A stretch of DNA of 45,269 bases from Bacteroidales bacterium (GCA_029218405.1 JAQXRG010000181.1:1-45269), one strand, 5' to 3'; counted from the first letter of the stretch, positions 24,112 to 37,582 are shown. The notes: a model not told the origin generated them from the sequence alone. Made by a program: numbers and translations.

Positions 24112-27105
24112 TTAAAAATTAAGATTCAGTCCTAACATAAATACACGGGGACGAGGATAGATGTTATTGTCCACGCCACTGCCACTGATTTCCGGATCCA
24201 GTCCGTCATACTTGGTAATGACAAACGGATTCTGTACCGTAAAGTAAACCCGTGCATTCTGATGGTCGTTGAACAACTTGTTGAAAGTGTATCCCAGCGT
24301 AATATTGTCCATACGAACAAACGAAGCGTTCTGCACGTAGTAGCTGGAACGGGGCTGCTTGTTCTGGAAATCGGTCTTCGCAGCTGAAGTCACCCGGTTC
24401 TTCAAGAAACCGGACGGGTCGTACATTTCCGAACCACCCCAGCTTTCGCGGTTGGACTGAACATTGTTATAGGCATAATTGCCGAAGCTGCCACGCAACG
24501 AGAAGCCCAAATCCCAGTTCTTGTAGGAAAGCTGTGACGTCAATCCCATGAAGACATCGGGAGCAGAGGACTTGTAGGCTATCAAATCATCCTCGTCGAT
24601 CTTGTTGTCTCCGTTCTGATCGACGTATGCATTCTCGATGGGGTTGCCCGCCTTGTCATACATCTGCTCGAATACATAGAATGAATTGTAAGGATGGTTC
24701 ACAGAGTTAATCATAATGGTATAACCGGTAGCTCCATCGATTCCTGTATGAAGAACTCCCTTGTATGACGGGTCGTCATTGAAGGTCATCTTCGTGATTT
24801 CATTCTTGTTATAGGAGATGTTATAGCTCAATGTCCAGTTCCAGTCCTTGGTCGTGATGGGATGAGCGGTCAACGTAAATTCCACACCCTTGTTCTCCAA
24901 TGTTCCCACATTGGTCAGCAACTGGTTGCTGAAGTTCGTTCCGGCAGGTGCCGTCACTGTGTTCAACAGGTCCTTTGTCTTGCGGTAATACACATCCAAA
25001 TTACCGGTAATGACATTGTTCAATACTCCGAAATCGATACCTACATTGTACGTGGTGGTTTCCTCCCATTTCAGATTATAATCATACGCCTGGGGCGCAA
25101 TCAATGTCAACTTGTTGTTGCCAAAGAAATAGTTGGCACCAGCCTTCGAATACATATAACGGGCCATATAGGGATAGTCACCGTTCTGAAGGTTCTGCTG
25201 ACCCGTAATACCATAACCCAAACGAAGTTTCAAGTCAGAAAGTGCGTTGATGTCCTTCAGGAAGCTTTCCTCCTTCATCCTCCAGGCGAAAGCCACGGAG
25301 GGGAACAAGCCCCAACGGTTATCCTTATTGAAGCGGGAAGAACCGTCGTCACGCAATGTGAAGGTCAGCATATAACGGTCGAGCAACGTATAATTCAAAC
25401 GTCCGAAGAAAGAAACCAGATAGCTCTCCGTCTTGTAATCCTCCATATCCTTATAGAACTCCTTGCCGTATTCCTGCGCCTTGGCTGCCGAATACGGATA
25501 CTTCGTCCAAGTAGAGTTGTAGAAATGCTGCCATGAATAGCCGGCCATCGCATCTATGTGATGGGCACCGAAGGTCTTGTTGTAGTTCATGTAGAAATCC
25601 AACAGCAGGTTGCGCTTCAACTGCCAGTAACTGCTATTTTCACCAAAACCAATCTTATAATTGCCTTGTGCCCATGTCATCGGTGAATTGTCCGTGATAA
25701 TGACATCACCGTCACTCTTGGAGACATCATAACCTAAATTCAAATTGGCACGCAAGTCAGGCAGGAAATGGAAACGATAGTCAATCTGGGCATTACCTAT
25801 GCTACGATAGACCGTCGATTTGTCGCTCTTGGAATCAAGTATAGAAACCGGGTTGGTCAACGCAATGTCATTCGGAGTTCCATCGGCCTTGACGTTCATA
25901 TAGTAACCGTTTCCATACTTGCTGCCGTCCATATAGACAGGCTGGGTGGGATCGAACTGAGTCGCCATTCCCAAAGCACCGGTATCGGCAAAACGGTTTT
26001 TGTTATAAATACCTTTTACATTCAGCTGAATGTTCAACTTGTCATCAAAGAATTTGGGGTTCAAGTTGATAGCACCGGTCAAACGATCCATGCTGGATGT
26101 TTTCAGAATACCATTCTCACTCGTATAGGCCACGGATACACGATAGGGCATATGAGGCAGCGCGCCCGATACATTCACGTTATGGTCGGTGCTGACTGCA
26201 GTCTTCAGAATCTCATCCTGCCAGTTGGTGCTGGCAGAACCGAGCGCTTTGTATTGGTCGCTGGAGGTACCGTACTTTTCTGTCACAAAACCGCGGAACT
26301 CATCGGCAGACATCACATCCACCTTCTTGGGTACCGTATTGACGGAAACAGTACCATTGTAACCTACCTTGACGCGGCCGGACTGGCCTTTCTTCGTTGT
26401 GATAATGATGACACCATTGGAGGCACGGGAGCCGTAGATGGCGGTGGCTGACGCATCCTTCAGAATCGTGAATGTCTCGATATCGTTAGGATGCACGGTC
26501 GAGAGCGGGTTGGCCATACCATTGATACCACCATCATCAACGGGCACACCATCAATAACGATCAACGGGTTGTTGGAGGCAGACATAGAAGAACCACCAC
26601 GCACACGAATGGTCGCACCTGCTCCTGGCGCTCCACCATCGGTGACGACACTCACACCGGCGGCCTTACCTACCAACATATCCGAGGCGGATGAAGCCAC
26701 ACCTTTGACCATCTTGTCTGCACTGATGGCTGTCACCGAACCGGTCAGGTCGTTCTTCTTGGCGGCACCGTAACCGATGACCACGACTTCCTCCAAGGTC
26801 TCACTGTCTTCCTTCAGGATGACGTTCATCTCGGCGGCGGCAGGGAGTTCCTGCGGCAGGTAGCCGATGAAAGAGATGACAATGATGTCACCCTGGTTGG
26901 CCTGCAACTGGAAGTTACCGTCGAAGTCGGTAATCGTTCCGTTGGTCGTACCTTTCACGATGACGTTGGCACCGATGACGGACTCACCCGTGACATCTTT
27001 CACAACGCCCTTCACTGTCAGCCCTTGCGCGAAGGACTGGACAGCGAACAGTAATCCTACTGCCAACAGCAGCAGAAATCGACTGATTGTTTTCTCTGTT
27101 TTCAT
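24112..27105 (-). CDS. susC: SusC TonB-dependent maltooligosaccharide transporter
   Basis: A 997-residue outer-membrane beta barrel energised by TonB. In order: signal peptide (residues 1-26), carboxypeptidase-regulatory-like domain (about 29-105, with VTGESVIGANVIVKGTTNG), TonB-box region LEEVVVIGYG (about 114-123), plug domain (about 130-235, with VRGGSSMSASNNPLIVIDG) and barrel to the terminal phenylalanine of GLNLNF. Length is that of B. thetaiotaomicron SusC. With SusD it imports starch fragments. The 89-bp gap to susB shows no consensus promoter, so it is probably read from the susB promoter. Confidence 0.95.
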   Translation of the reverse strand: MKTEKTISRFLLLLAVGLLFAVQSFAQGLTVKGVVKDVTGESVIGANVIVKGTTNGTITDFDGNFQLQANQGDIIVISFIGYLPQELPAAAEMNVILKEDSETLEEVVVIGYGAAKKNDLTGSVTAISADKMVKGVASSASDMLVGKAAGVSVVTDGGAPGAGATIRVRGGSSMSASNNPLIVIDGVPVDDGGINGMANPLSTVHPNDIETFTILKDASATAIYGSRASNGVIIITTKKGQSGRVKVGYNGTVSVNTVPKKVDVMSADEFRGFVTEKYGTSSDQYKALGSASTNWQDEILKTAVSTDHNVNVSGALPHMPYRVSVAYTSENGILKTSSMDRLTGAINLNPKFFDDKLNIQLNVKGIYNKNRFADTGALGMATQFDPTQPVYMDGSKYGNGYYMNVKADGTPNDIALTNPVSILDSKSDKSTVYRSIGNAQIDYRFHFLPDLRANLNLGYDVSKSDGDVIITDNSPMTWAQGNYKIGFGENSSYWQLKRNLLLDFYMNYNKTFGAHHIDAMAGYSWQHFYNSTWTKYPYSAAKAQEYGKEFYKDMEDYKTESYLVSFFGRLNYTLLDRYMLTFTLRDDGSSRFNKDNRWGLFPSVAFAWRMKEESFLKDINALSDLKLRLGYGITGQQNLQNGDYPYMARYMYSKAGANYFFGNNKLTLIAPQAYDYNLKWEETTTYNVGIDFGVLNNVITGNLDVYYRKTKDLLNTVTAPAGTNFSNQLLTNVGTLENKGVEFTLTAHPITTKDWNWTLSYNISYNKNEITKMTFNDDPSYKGVLHTGIDGATGYTIMINSVNHPYNSFYVFEQMYDKAGNPIENAYVDQNGDNKIDEDDLIAYKSSAPDVFMGLTSQLSYKNWDLGFSLRGSFGNYAYNNVQSNRESWGGSEMYDPSGFLKNRVTSAAKTDFQNKQPRSSYYVQNASFVRMDNITLGYTFNKLFNDHQNARVYFTVQNPFVITKYDGLDPEISGSGVDNNIYPRPRVFMLGLNLNF

Positions 27106-27194
27106 ATTACTTGACTGTTAGTTAAAAATAAAAATTACTCATATTTTTCTCTCTTGTTGTGAAGATTTCGTTGGCTGGCAACTGCTTCTTCGGT

Positions 27195-29426
<2,232 letters not shown>

Positions 29427-29472
29427 TCAGGTTAGAAAGAAAAAACAGACCTTTCAATAGTTCCGTTTGTCA

Positions 29473-29509
29473 CAAATTTAGCTACTTACTCGGTCTGTTG
29501 CCCACTTGA
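29473..29509 (-). promoter_or_regulatory. susB operon promoter with candidate SusR box
   Basis: Minus-strand -7 element TAAATTTG (29480-29473). Nine bases upstream lies TCA-N2-TGGGCAA-N5-CGA (29509-29490), which recurs at the identical distance before the GH77 promoter at 37546-37582. The motif sits over the -33 position, where no TTTG is present, as expected for an activator-dependent promoter. No copy is seen at susA. Confidence 0.55.
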
Positions 29510-29607
29510 ATGTTCTTTTTATAAATCAAAAAACACCTAATTGAAAACTTACTACTTAATAATTAACCTATTATATAATCCTAACCTAATACAAAATTAT
29601 AAACTCA

Positions 29608-31467
<1,860 letters not shown>

Positions 31468-31514
31468 TTATTAATTACGGTTAGTACTCTTCGGTGATTG
31501 TCTTTTTTCGAAAG

Positions 31515-31522
31515 CAAAGGTA
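31515..31522 (-). promoter_or_regulatory. susA promoter, -7 element
   Basis: Minus-strand TACCTTTG fits TAnnTTTG, 50 bp before the ATG. A TTTG stands 15 bp upstream, closer than usual. The whole 242-bp susA-susR region is A+T rich and presumably holds SusR-dependent control. Confidence 0.65.
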
Positions 31523-31684
31523 GAACAATCAATGACACAAACCGACGGCTAAAATGAAAATAGAAATGGATAGCAGAGCTATCTCATTGTTTATCAATTG
31601 ATATATATCAAGGAAACAGGCTGATTATATAAACGATTTGAAAAAATAAACAGGTCAAAATTAGGTACCTATCTAAAAAAGTCT

Positions 31685-31692
31685 TATATTTG
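31685..31692 (+). promoter_or_regulatory. susR promoter, -7 element
   Basis: TATATTTG fits TAnnTTTG, 14 bp before ATG 31707 and 23 bp before ATG 31716; the second ATG leaves a more normal leader. Confidence 0.6.
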
Positions 31693-31706
31693 CCGCAACC
31701 TAAGAC

Positions 31707-33323
31707 ATGATTATTATGAAGAATACCTTGCCTTATCTGCTCTATTTCATGGTTCTCTTCCTGCCCCTGAACGGGACAGGCATGGAACTGTCTGACTCCA
31801 CCCAGCACGTGCTGGAAGAAGTGGATGCGGCCATAGTTTCGAAAACTGTCTATCAGGAACAACGGGAACGCGACATCCTCCAGCTACGGAAACAGCTGAG
31901 CGCGACGCAGAACCCCGAGGAACAGTACCGCCTGTGCGGCGACCTGTTCGGAAAGTACCTCCATTACCAGGCCGACTCGGCCTTCAGCTACGTGCAGCAA
32001 CGGGAGCGACTGCTGCCGGAACTGAACCGGGCCCCACTCCAAGCGGAGGTGTACATCAACATGGCGGAAGTGATGGGAGTGATGGGCATGTACACCGAGT
32101 CCATGCTGGACTTGGAGAAGGTGGACAGCCGGCAGTTAGACAAGAAGTTGCTGGCCTACTACTACCATACCAGCCGGGCGTTCTACGGCTGGGCCGCCGA
32201 CTACACCGCCCATCCAAAAGCCAAACAGCTGCTGTTGGAACGGACCGACGCCTTCCGCGACTCCATCCTCTCCCTCGACAATCCCCCAACCCCCGACCGG
32301 GAAATCGTGCTCGCGGAAAAGGAACTGCTGAAGCACCGCACGGACGAGGCCATCGCTTTGTTGGAGAGTTACCGATGCGGTGAAAAGGATTTGAAGCACA
32401 AGGCGTTCCTTCACTACACCTTCGCGGAAGCCTACAGCCAGAAAGGAGACATCGACAAGCAGACCTACCACCTGGCCAAGTCGGCCCTGTGCGACCTGTA
32501 CCAAGCCGTGCGCGAATATGCCTCGCTGCAGAAGCTGGCGAAACTGATGTACGACGAAGGCGACTACGAACGAGCGTACCAGTACCTGAACTGCTCGATG
32601 GAGGATGCCGTGGCCTGCAACGCCCGCCTCCGTTTCCTCGAAGTGACCGAGTTCTACCCCATCATCGACCGGGCCTACCAAGACCAGCTGCGGGACAAAC
32701 ACGTGCTGACCCGCAACATGTTCATCAGTGTGAGTGTGCTGGCGTTCCTGCTCATCATCGCCACCGGCTACCTGTACTACTGGATGAAGAAACTGCAGCA
32801 GATGCGCCGCCACCTGTACGAGACCAACCAGCAACTGGTGTCTGCCAACGAACGGCTGGAAGATGCGGGAAGAATCAAGGAAGTGTATATCGCCCGCTAC
32901 TTGGACAAGTGTGTGGGTTACCTGGAAAAACAGGAACAATACCGCCGCTCGTTGGAGAAGCTGGCCATGGCCTCGAAAATCGACGAGCTCTTCAAGACCA
33001 TCCGGTCGGAAGAGTTCCTGCGCGACGAGCGGAAAGCCTTCTACTACGAGTTTGACAAGTCGTTCCTCGACCTGTTCCCCCACTTCATCGAGGACTTTAA
33101 CGAACTTCTTTCAGAGGAAGGGAAAATTTTTCTGCGAAAAAATGAATTACTTAACACAGAACTTCGTATCTTTGCACTGATTCGATTGGGAGTGACAGAC
33201 TCCAACCGTATTGCCCACTTTTTAGGATATTCCTTAGCCACTGTGTACAATTACCGAAGCAAGCTCCGCAACAAGGCTGTTGGGGACAAGGACAGCTTCG
33301 AGCAGCGGGTCATGAGGTTATGA
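31707..33323 (+). CDS. susR: SusR-type maltose/starch regulator (membrane-spanning, DUF6377-like)
   Basis: A 538-residue protein matching SusR in size, position and layout. N-terminal signal or anchor (about 4-25), TPR-like helical sensor region (about 30-330), a transmembrane helix at about 338-360 (MFISVSVLAFLLIIATGYL), a coiled-coil stretch (about 365-400), and a C-terminal helix-turn-helix (about 480-525: ELRIFALIRLGVTDSNRI, FLGYSLATVYNYRSKLR). In B. thetaiotaomicron SusR activates susA and susB-G in response to maltose. The geometry implies periplasmic sensing with cytoplasmic DNA binding. Two ATGs, 31707 and 31716, are possible. An SLC45-type transporter follows after 27 bp. Confidence 0.9.
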   Translation: MIIMKNTLPYLLYFMVLFLPLNGTGMELSDSTQHVLEEVDAAIVSKTVYQEQRERDILQLRKQLSATQNPEEQYRLCGDLFGKYLHYQADSAFSYVQQRERLLPELNRAPLQAEVYINMAEVMGVMGMYTESMLDLEKVDSRQLDKKLLAYYYHTSRAFYGWAADYTAHPKAKQLLLERTDAFRDSILSLDNPPTPDREIVLAEKELLKHRTDEAIALLESYRCGEKDLKHKAFLHYTFAEAYSQKGDIDKQTYHLAKSALCDLYQAVREYASLQKLAKLMYDEGDYERAYQYLNCSMEDAVACNARLRFLEVTEFYPIIDRAYQDQLRDKHVLTRNMFISVSVLAFLLIIATGYLYYWMKKLQQMRRHLYETNQQLVSANERLEDAGRIKEVYIARYLDKCVGYLEKQEQYRRSLEKLAMASKIDELFKTIRSEEFLRDERKAFYYEFDKSFLDLFPHFIEDFNELLSEEGKIFLRKNELLNTELRIFALIRLGVTDSNRIAHFLGYSLATVYNYRSKLRNKAVGDKDSFEQRVMRL

Positions 33324-33350
33324 AAGGGGCAAATACATTAATTACATATC

Positions 33351-34700
33351 ATGAAAATACCAGATTTAAGCTTTTGGAAACTGTGGAACATCAGTTTCGG
33401 ATTTTTCGGCGTGCAGATTGCCTACGCCTTGCAGAGTGCTAACATCAGCCGCATCTTCGCGACCTTGGGGGCCGACCCTCACAGCCTGAGTTATTTCTGG
33501 ATCCTGCCTCCGTTGGCGGGCATCCTGATTCAACCTATCATCGGCGCCTTGAGCGACAAGACGTGGTGCCGGTTCGGGCGACGTATCCCTTACCTGTTTG
33601 TGGGGGCCATCATCGCTGTGCTGGTGATGTGCCTGCTGCCCAACGCCGGCAGCTTCGGCATGTCGGTAGCGGCGGCCATGGTCTTCGGCCTGTTCTCGCT
33701 CATGTTTCTCGACACCTCTATCAATATCGCCATGCAGCCGTTCAAGATGATGGTGGGCGACATGGTGAACGAGAAGCAGAAGGGACTGGCCTACTCCATC
33801 CAGAGCTTCCTGTGCAATGCGGGCAGCCTGGCAGGCTATCTGTTCCCCTTCATTTTCGCTGCCGTGGGCATCAGCAACGTGGCACCGAAAGGTGTCGTGC
33901 CCGACTCGGTCATCTACTCGTTCTACATCGGCGCCATCATCCTGATTCTTTGTGTCATCTACACGACGGTGAAGGTGAAGGAATACCCGCCGGAGCTGTA
34001 TGCGCAGTACCATGGCATCACGGAAGCGGCCAAGGAGGAGAAGACCAACGTGTTCAAGCTGCTGGCCAAAGCGCCTACGGCCTTCTGGACAGTAGGCCTG
34101 GTACAGTTCTTCTGCTGGGCGGCGTTCATGTTCATGTGGACCTATACCATCGGCACCATTGCCGCCAATGTGTTCGACGCGCCGTCGGTCATCTCAGAAT
34201 CGACGGGTGGAATGGTGCTCGACACCAAGTCGCAGGAATATCAGAACGCAGGCGACTGGGTAGGCATCCTGTTCGCCGTACAGGCCATCGGTTCGGTCAT
34301 TTGGGCCACCATCATCCCCATGTTCCGTAGCCGCAAGCTCATCTATGCGCTCAGCCTTATACTGGGTGGCGTCGGCTTCATCTCCATCCTGTTCATCCAC
34401 GACCAGTACCTGTTGTTCGGCTCCTTCCTGCTCATCGGTTGCGCGTGGGCAGCCATGCTGGCCCTCCCGTTCACCATCCTGACGAACTCACTGACGGGCG
34501 GTCACATGGGTACCTACTTGGGACTGTTCAACGGCACCATCTGTGTACCACAGATTGTGGCAGCCGTCCTGGGAGGACTGGTATTGAAAGCCTTCACGGT
34601 GGAAGGCAGCGTTCCTCCTGAAGTCAACATGATGGTACTGGCCGGTGTGTTGCTCATCGTGGGTGCCGGCTGTGTGGGCATCATCAAAGAGAAACACTAA
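33351..34700 (+). CDS. SLC45/GPH-type MFS sugar transporter, probable maltose or maltodextrin importer
   Basis: A 449-residue protein with twelve hydrophobic segments. Family features are LSFWKLWNISFGFFGVQIAY, WILPPLAGILIQPIIGALSD and the RFGRRIPYLFVGAI loop motif of the SLC45 and GPH-related sugar:proton symporters. It is 27 bp behind susR and ends at a terminator shared with the GH77 gene, so the sus genes surround it; transport of maltose or short maltodextrins across the inner membrane is a strong inference. This gene is not part of the classical B. thetaiotaomicron susRABCDEFG set. Confidence 0.85.
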   Translation: MKIPDLSFWKLWNISFGFFGVQIAYALQSANISRIFATLGADPHSLSYFWILPPLAGILIQPIIGALSDKTWCRFGRRIPYLFVGAIIAVLVMCLLPNAGSFGMSVAAAMVFGLFSLMFLDTSINIAMQPFKMMVGDMVNEKQKGLAYSIQSFLCNAGSLAGYLFPFIFAAVGISNVAPKGVVPDSVIYSFYIGAIILILCVIYTTVKVKEYPPELYAQYHGITEAAKEEKTNVFKLLAKAPTAFWTVGLVQFFCWAAFMFMWTYTIGTIAANVFDAPSVISESTGGMVLDTKSQEYQNAGDWVGILFAVQAIGSVIWATIIPMFRSRKLIYALSLILGGVGFISILFIHDQYLLFGSFLLIGCAWAAMLALPFTILTNSLTGGHMGTYLGLFNGTICVPQIVAAVLGGLVLKAFTVEGSVPPEVNMMVLAGVLLIVGAGCVGIIKEKH

Positions 34701-34738
34701 AGCGTCCGGAAACCGGGAAATTACATTATTAAAGGAGT

Positions 34739-34823
34739 TAAGGCCGAATGCCTGCACGGACAGTTTCCGTAGCCAGACATTCGGCCTTAATTCTTTTAGT
34801 ATTCGGCTGCCGTTCTCGCAGCC
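34739..34823. terminator. Bidirectional terminator between the transporter and GH77 genes
   Basis: Perfect 13-bp arms TTAAGGCCGAATG (34739-34751) and CATTCGGCCTTAA (34779-34791) with an inner ACGGA/TCCGT hairpin, followed by TTCTTTT. A second small hairpin GGCTGC/GCAGCC (34805-34823) lies next to the GH77 stop. Confidence 0.85.
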
Positions 34824-34834
34824 AAGCGGGCTAT

Positions 34835-37510
34835 TTACCGTCCGCTACCGTCAATCATGACACGAACCTTGTCGTTGAAAGCGGTCTGCCCCATCAACTG
34901 CTCCAGGGTGAGGTGCATGCGCCAGCGCCAGTAGTGCTTCGGATTGGCAGGTACGTTGATGCGCTCGATGTCCACATCCGGATTACGCAACTGTTCGTCC
35001 ATGCCCAACCAGTCTTGCCACGTCAGGATACAGAGCATGGAAGGACTGTTGAGGTGATGACGGACAATCTCTTCGCACAACCATCCGGGTGCCTTCTCGG
35101 GGAAATTGCCCCAATGACCCAACTCGTTGTAATAGAAGCGTTCGGACAACTTCCGGTCTTCTTCCCACCAGCCACGGAACGTGGACATGTCGTGCGTGCC
35201 GATGGTGCAGACGGACAGGAACGGGTAGTGATAGACTTTTCCGAATTCCACTTTCGGGTCCTTCGGCATCCGCTGGATTTCGAGCGACAGAATCTGCAAC
35301 TGACTCATCACCCAAGGCACGCAGTCGGGTACCATACCCAAGTCCTCCCCACACACCAGCATATCCGTGGACTGGGTCAGGATGGGCAGCTTCTTCATGG
35401 CTTCCTTGTACCAGAAGTTATTGTGCCGCTGGTAATAATAGTGGTTGTACAGACGGTTGAAGGCATCCTTCTCCGGCTGTGTCAGCTGCTGGTACACATA
35501 ATCGTTCTGGACGGCGATGCGGGGATGATACTGTTCCGGATTGTCACGGTCGGGAATGAACAGCACATCGCTAATGAGCGCGTAAATCTTCTCCTTCAGC
35601 TCTATGCTTTGTGCGTCGGTCTTTCCGGCAAAATAGGCTTCGACTTTCCGCTGCGTGTCAAATTCCGGCCGCATCTGATAGAGGTCGCTGTGCAAGGGCA
35701 ACAGGAAGGTCTCCCGCACCTCATCCGCCTTGTCCTCGAACTGGCTGTTGAGAATATAGTCACTGATGAAGGGACGGGTCATGAAATCCTTGCGGAACGT
35801 CAGTCCATAGCTCTGGATCTCGTCCTGACTCATCGGCATGGAGGGAGAGAACTGTCCCAGCAAGCCATGTACGGAATGGTAGGGAATCTCCCAGATACGG
35901 AAAAAGCCCAGGATATGGTCGATGCGGTACGCCGTGAAGTACTCGGCCATCTTGCGGAAGCGGCGCTGCCACCACTGGTAGTTGTCCTCGGCCATGACGT
36001 TCCAGTTGTAGGTCGGCATTCCCCAGTTCTGTCCGTTCACGGAGAACGCGTCAGGGGGTGCGCCCGCCTGGCCGTTCATGTTGAAGTAGAAGGGCTCCAT
36101 CCAAGCCTCCACACTGGTACGGCTGATGCCGATAGGAATGTCTCCTTTCACCAGCACGCCTTGATTGCGCCCGTACGTAGTGGCGGCGAGCAGCTGGACG
36201 TGCAGCAGGTACTGGGTGTAATAATAGACAGCGATGTCCGCATAGTGCTTGCTCTTCGGCGAGCAGAGCTCCTCGATGGCCTCCAGGGAATAGGTGCTGT
36301 ACGCTTCCCACTGGTGGAAGTCCGCCGTATGGTATTTCTCCGTCAGGTAACGGAAAGCGGCGTAAGGCTGGAGCCATTCCCTGTTAGTATCCAGGAACTC
36401 CTGGAAACGCTTGTCCGCCAGGATGGTTTTCTGCTCCTGCTGGAAGACCGTCCGGATATACGCCCGCTTACAGCGGTTCACTTCCTCGTAATCGACCTGT
36501 GGCAGTGTGTTCAGCAACAGGCGTTTGCGTTCGAAGTTCATGGCCGCGTTCTTGTCCTTCAAGGCAGGCAGCTGGCGCAGGTCCACATACATGGGGTGGA
36601 ACGCGTAAATGGAAATGCTGCTGTACGGATAAGAGTCGGTCCACGTGCCGCTCATGGTCGTGTCATTGATGGGAAGAATCTGTACGGCCCGCTGGTGCGT
36701 AGCCACCGCCCATTCGATAAAGGTCTTCAGGTCGCCGAAGTCACCGACTCCGAAACTGCCTTCCGAACGAAGCGAGAAGACGGGAATGGCCGTACCGGCA
36801 ATCTTCTGTTCAGGCTGGTCGAAATGGATTTCGGTCTCCGCCGGCAAATACGTCTCTCCCTTCTGTAACGGCTGAATCTGGAAGACACGGTTGGCACCAA
36901 ACTCCCAATCCTCAATCGCGCCGGTCACCGTGTTGATGGTCACAAACTTGTACTCAAAGGGCGACTGCGCCATCAGTCGGGAAGCATCGACCGTGAGGTG
37001 CCACACGTTGGGCTGCACCTCGTGCATCCGCAAGGCACGCTTCGAATCCCAGGCACCCAGCACGCTGCAACTACCGATGATGCCCAACGCCTGCTTCTTG
37101 AGCCGGAGTCCCGGACACAAGGCACGGAACGTGACGCAGCACTCCACGTTCTCGGCCAGCCACCGGGGCATCTCCCGCTGGTAAAGGCCGTTGAACGCCG
37201 AACTGTACTTGTAGGCCTTCAAGGGCAGGTCGCGCCAAGCATCGTTGAGGATATAATGGGTCTGCAACGAATTGCCCGGATAGAAAGAATGTGGGATGCT
37301 GCCCAACTCTTTCCGCACACAAGAACCATTGCTGTAGATGGCATAACGATAGCTGACCGCCGAAGTCGTGTCTTCGGGTGTGTACTCACAATCGCCTTGC
37401 CAGATCTGTCCGTCGAGGGTGTAGAGGTCTACCCAAATCTCATCAGCGAGGATAACGCTGACATTTTCGCCCCAGGCGGTGTGGTAAGGAATACGAAATG
37501 TTAGTTTCAT
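34835..37510 (-). CDS. malQ: 4-alpha-glucanotransferase, GH77, with N-terminal CBM20 modules (DPE2-like amylomaltase)
   Basis: An 891-residue cytoplasmic enzyme (no signal peptide) that transfers glucan chains between maltooligosaccharides. Two starch-binding CBM20-like modules occupy about 1-125 and 140-245 (second: GIIGSCSVLGAWDS). The GH77 domain starts at about 255 (GTAIPVFSLRSEGSFGVGDF). Predicted catalytic residues are Asp531 (AYRIDHILGF), Glu722 (LVCGEDLG) and Asp774 (GTHDMSTFRG). The length and CBM20 pair put it with the DPE2-like type, as usual in Bacteroides. The gene has its own promoter sharing the upstream motif of susB, which argues it belongs to the sus regulon. Confidence 0.94.
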   Translation of the reverse strand: MKLTFRIPYHTAWGENVSVILADEIWVDLYTLDGQIWQGDCEYTPEDTTSAVSYRYAIYSNGSCVRKELGSIPHSFYPGNSLQTHYILNDAWRDLPLKAYKYSSAFNGLYQREMPRWLAENVECCVTFRALCPGLRLKKQALGIIGSCSVLGAWDSKRALRMHEVQPNVWHLTVDASRLMAQSPFEYKFVTINTVTGAIEDWEFGANRVFQIQPLQKGETYLPAETEIHFDQPEQKIAGTAIPVFSLRSEGSFGVGDFGDLKTFIEWAVATHQRAVQILPINDTTMSGTWTDSYPYSSISIYAFHPMYVDLRQLPALKDKNAAMNFERKRLLLNTLPQVDYEEVNRCKRAYIRTVFQQEQKTILADKRFQEFLDTNREWLQPYAAFRYLTEKYHTADFHQWEAYSTYSLEAIEELCSPKSKHYADIAVYYYTQYLLHVQLLAATTYGRNQGVLVKGDIPIGISRTSVEAWMEPFYFNMNGQAGAPPDAFSVNGQNWGMPTYNWNVMAEDNYQWWQRRFRKMAEYFTAYRIDHILGFFRIWEIPYHSVHGLLGQFSPSMPMSQDEIQSYGLTFRKDFMTRPFISDYILNSQFEDKADEVRETFLLPLHSDLYQMRPEFDTQRKVEAYFAGKTDAQSIELKEKIYALISDVLFIPDRDNPEQYHPRIAVQNDYVYQQLTQPEKDAFNRLYNHYYYQRHNNFWYKEAMKKLPILTQSTDMLVCGEDLGMVPDCVPWVMSQLQILSLEIQRMPKDPKVEFGKVYHYPFLSVCTIGTHDMSTFRGWWEEDRKLSERFYYNELGHWGNFPEKAPGWLCEEIVRHHLNSPSMLCILTWQDWLGMDEQLRNPDVDIERINVPANPKHYWRWRMHLTLEQLMGQTAFNDKVRVMIDGSGR

Positions 37511-37545
37511 GGGTATTTGAATTTGTTAGGTTGTTATTGTTTTTC

Positions 37546-37582
37546 CAAAAGTACTGAAAATTTCGACTACTTGCCCATCTGA
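37546..37582 (-). promoter_or_regulatory. GH77 promoter with candidate SusR box
   Basis: Minus-strand -7 element TACTTTTG (37553-37546), and nine bases upstream TCA-N2-TGGGCAA-N5-CGA (37582-37563), the same motif and spacing as at susB. The remaining part of the 281-bp gap up to gyrB (37583-37706) holds nothing I recognise apart from two TTGGAGGC words. Confidence 0.55.

Noticed and set aside
34748-36868. Long plus-strand open frame of 706 codons opposite the GH77 gene
   Set aside because: It is the antisense shadow of a clear GH77 coding region; high G+C codon use removes stops on the other strand. The product has low-complexity His/Val/Leu composition and no domain.
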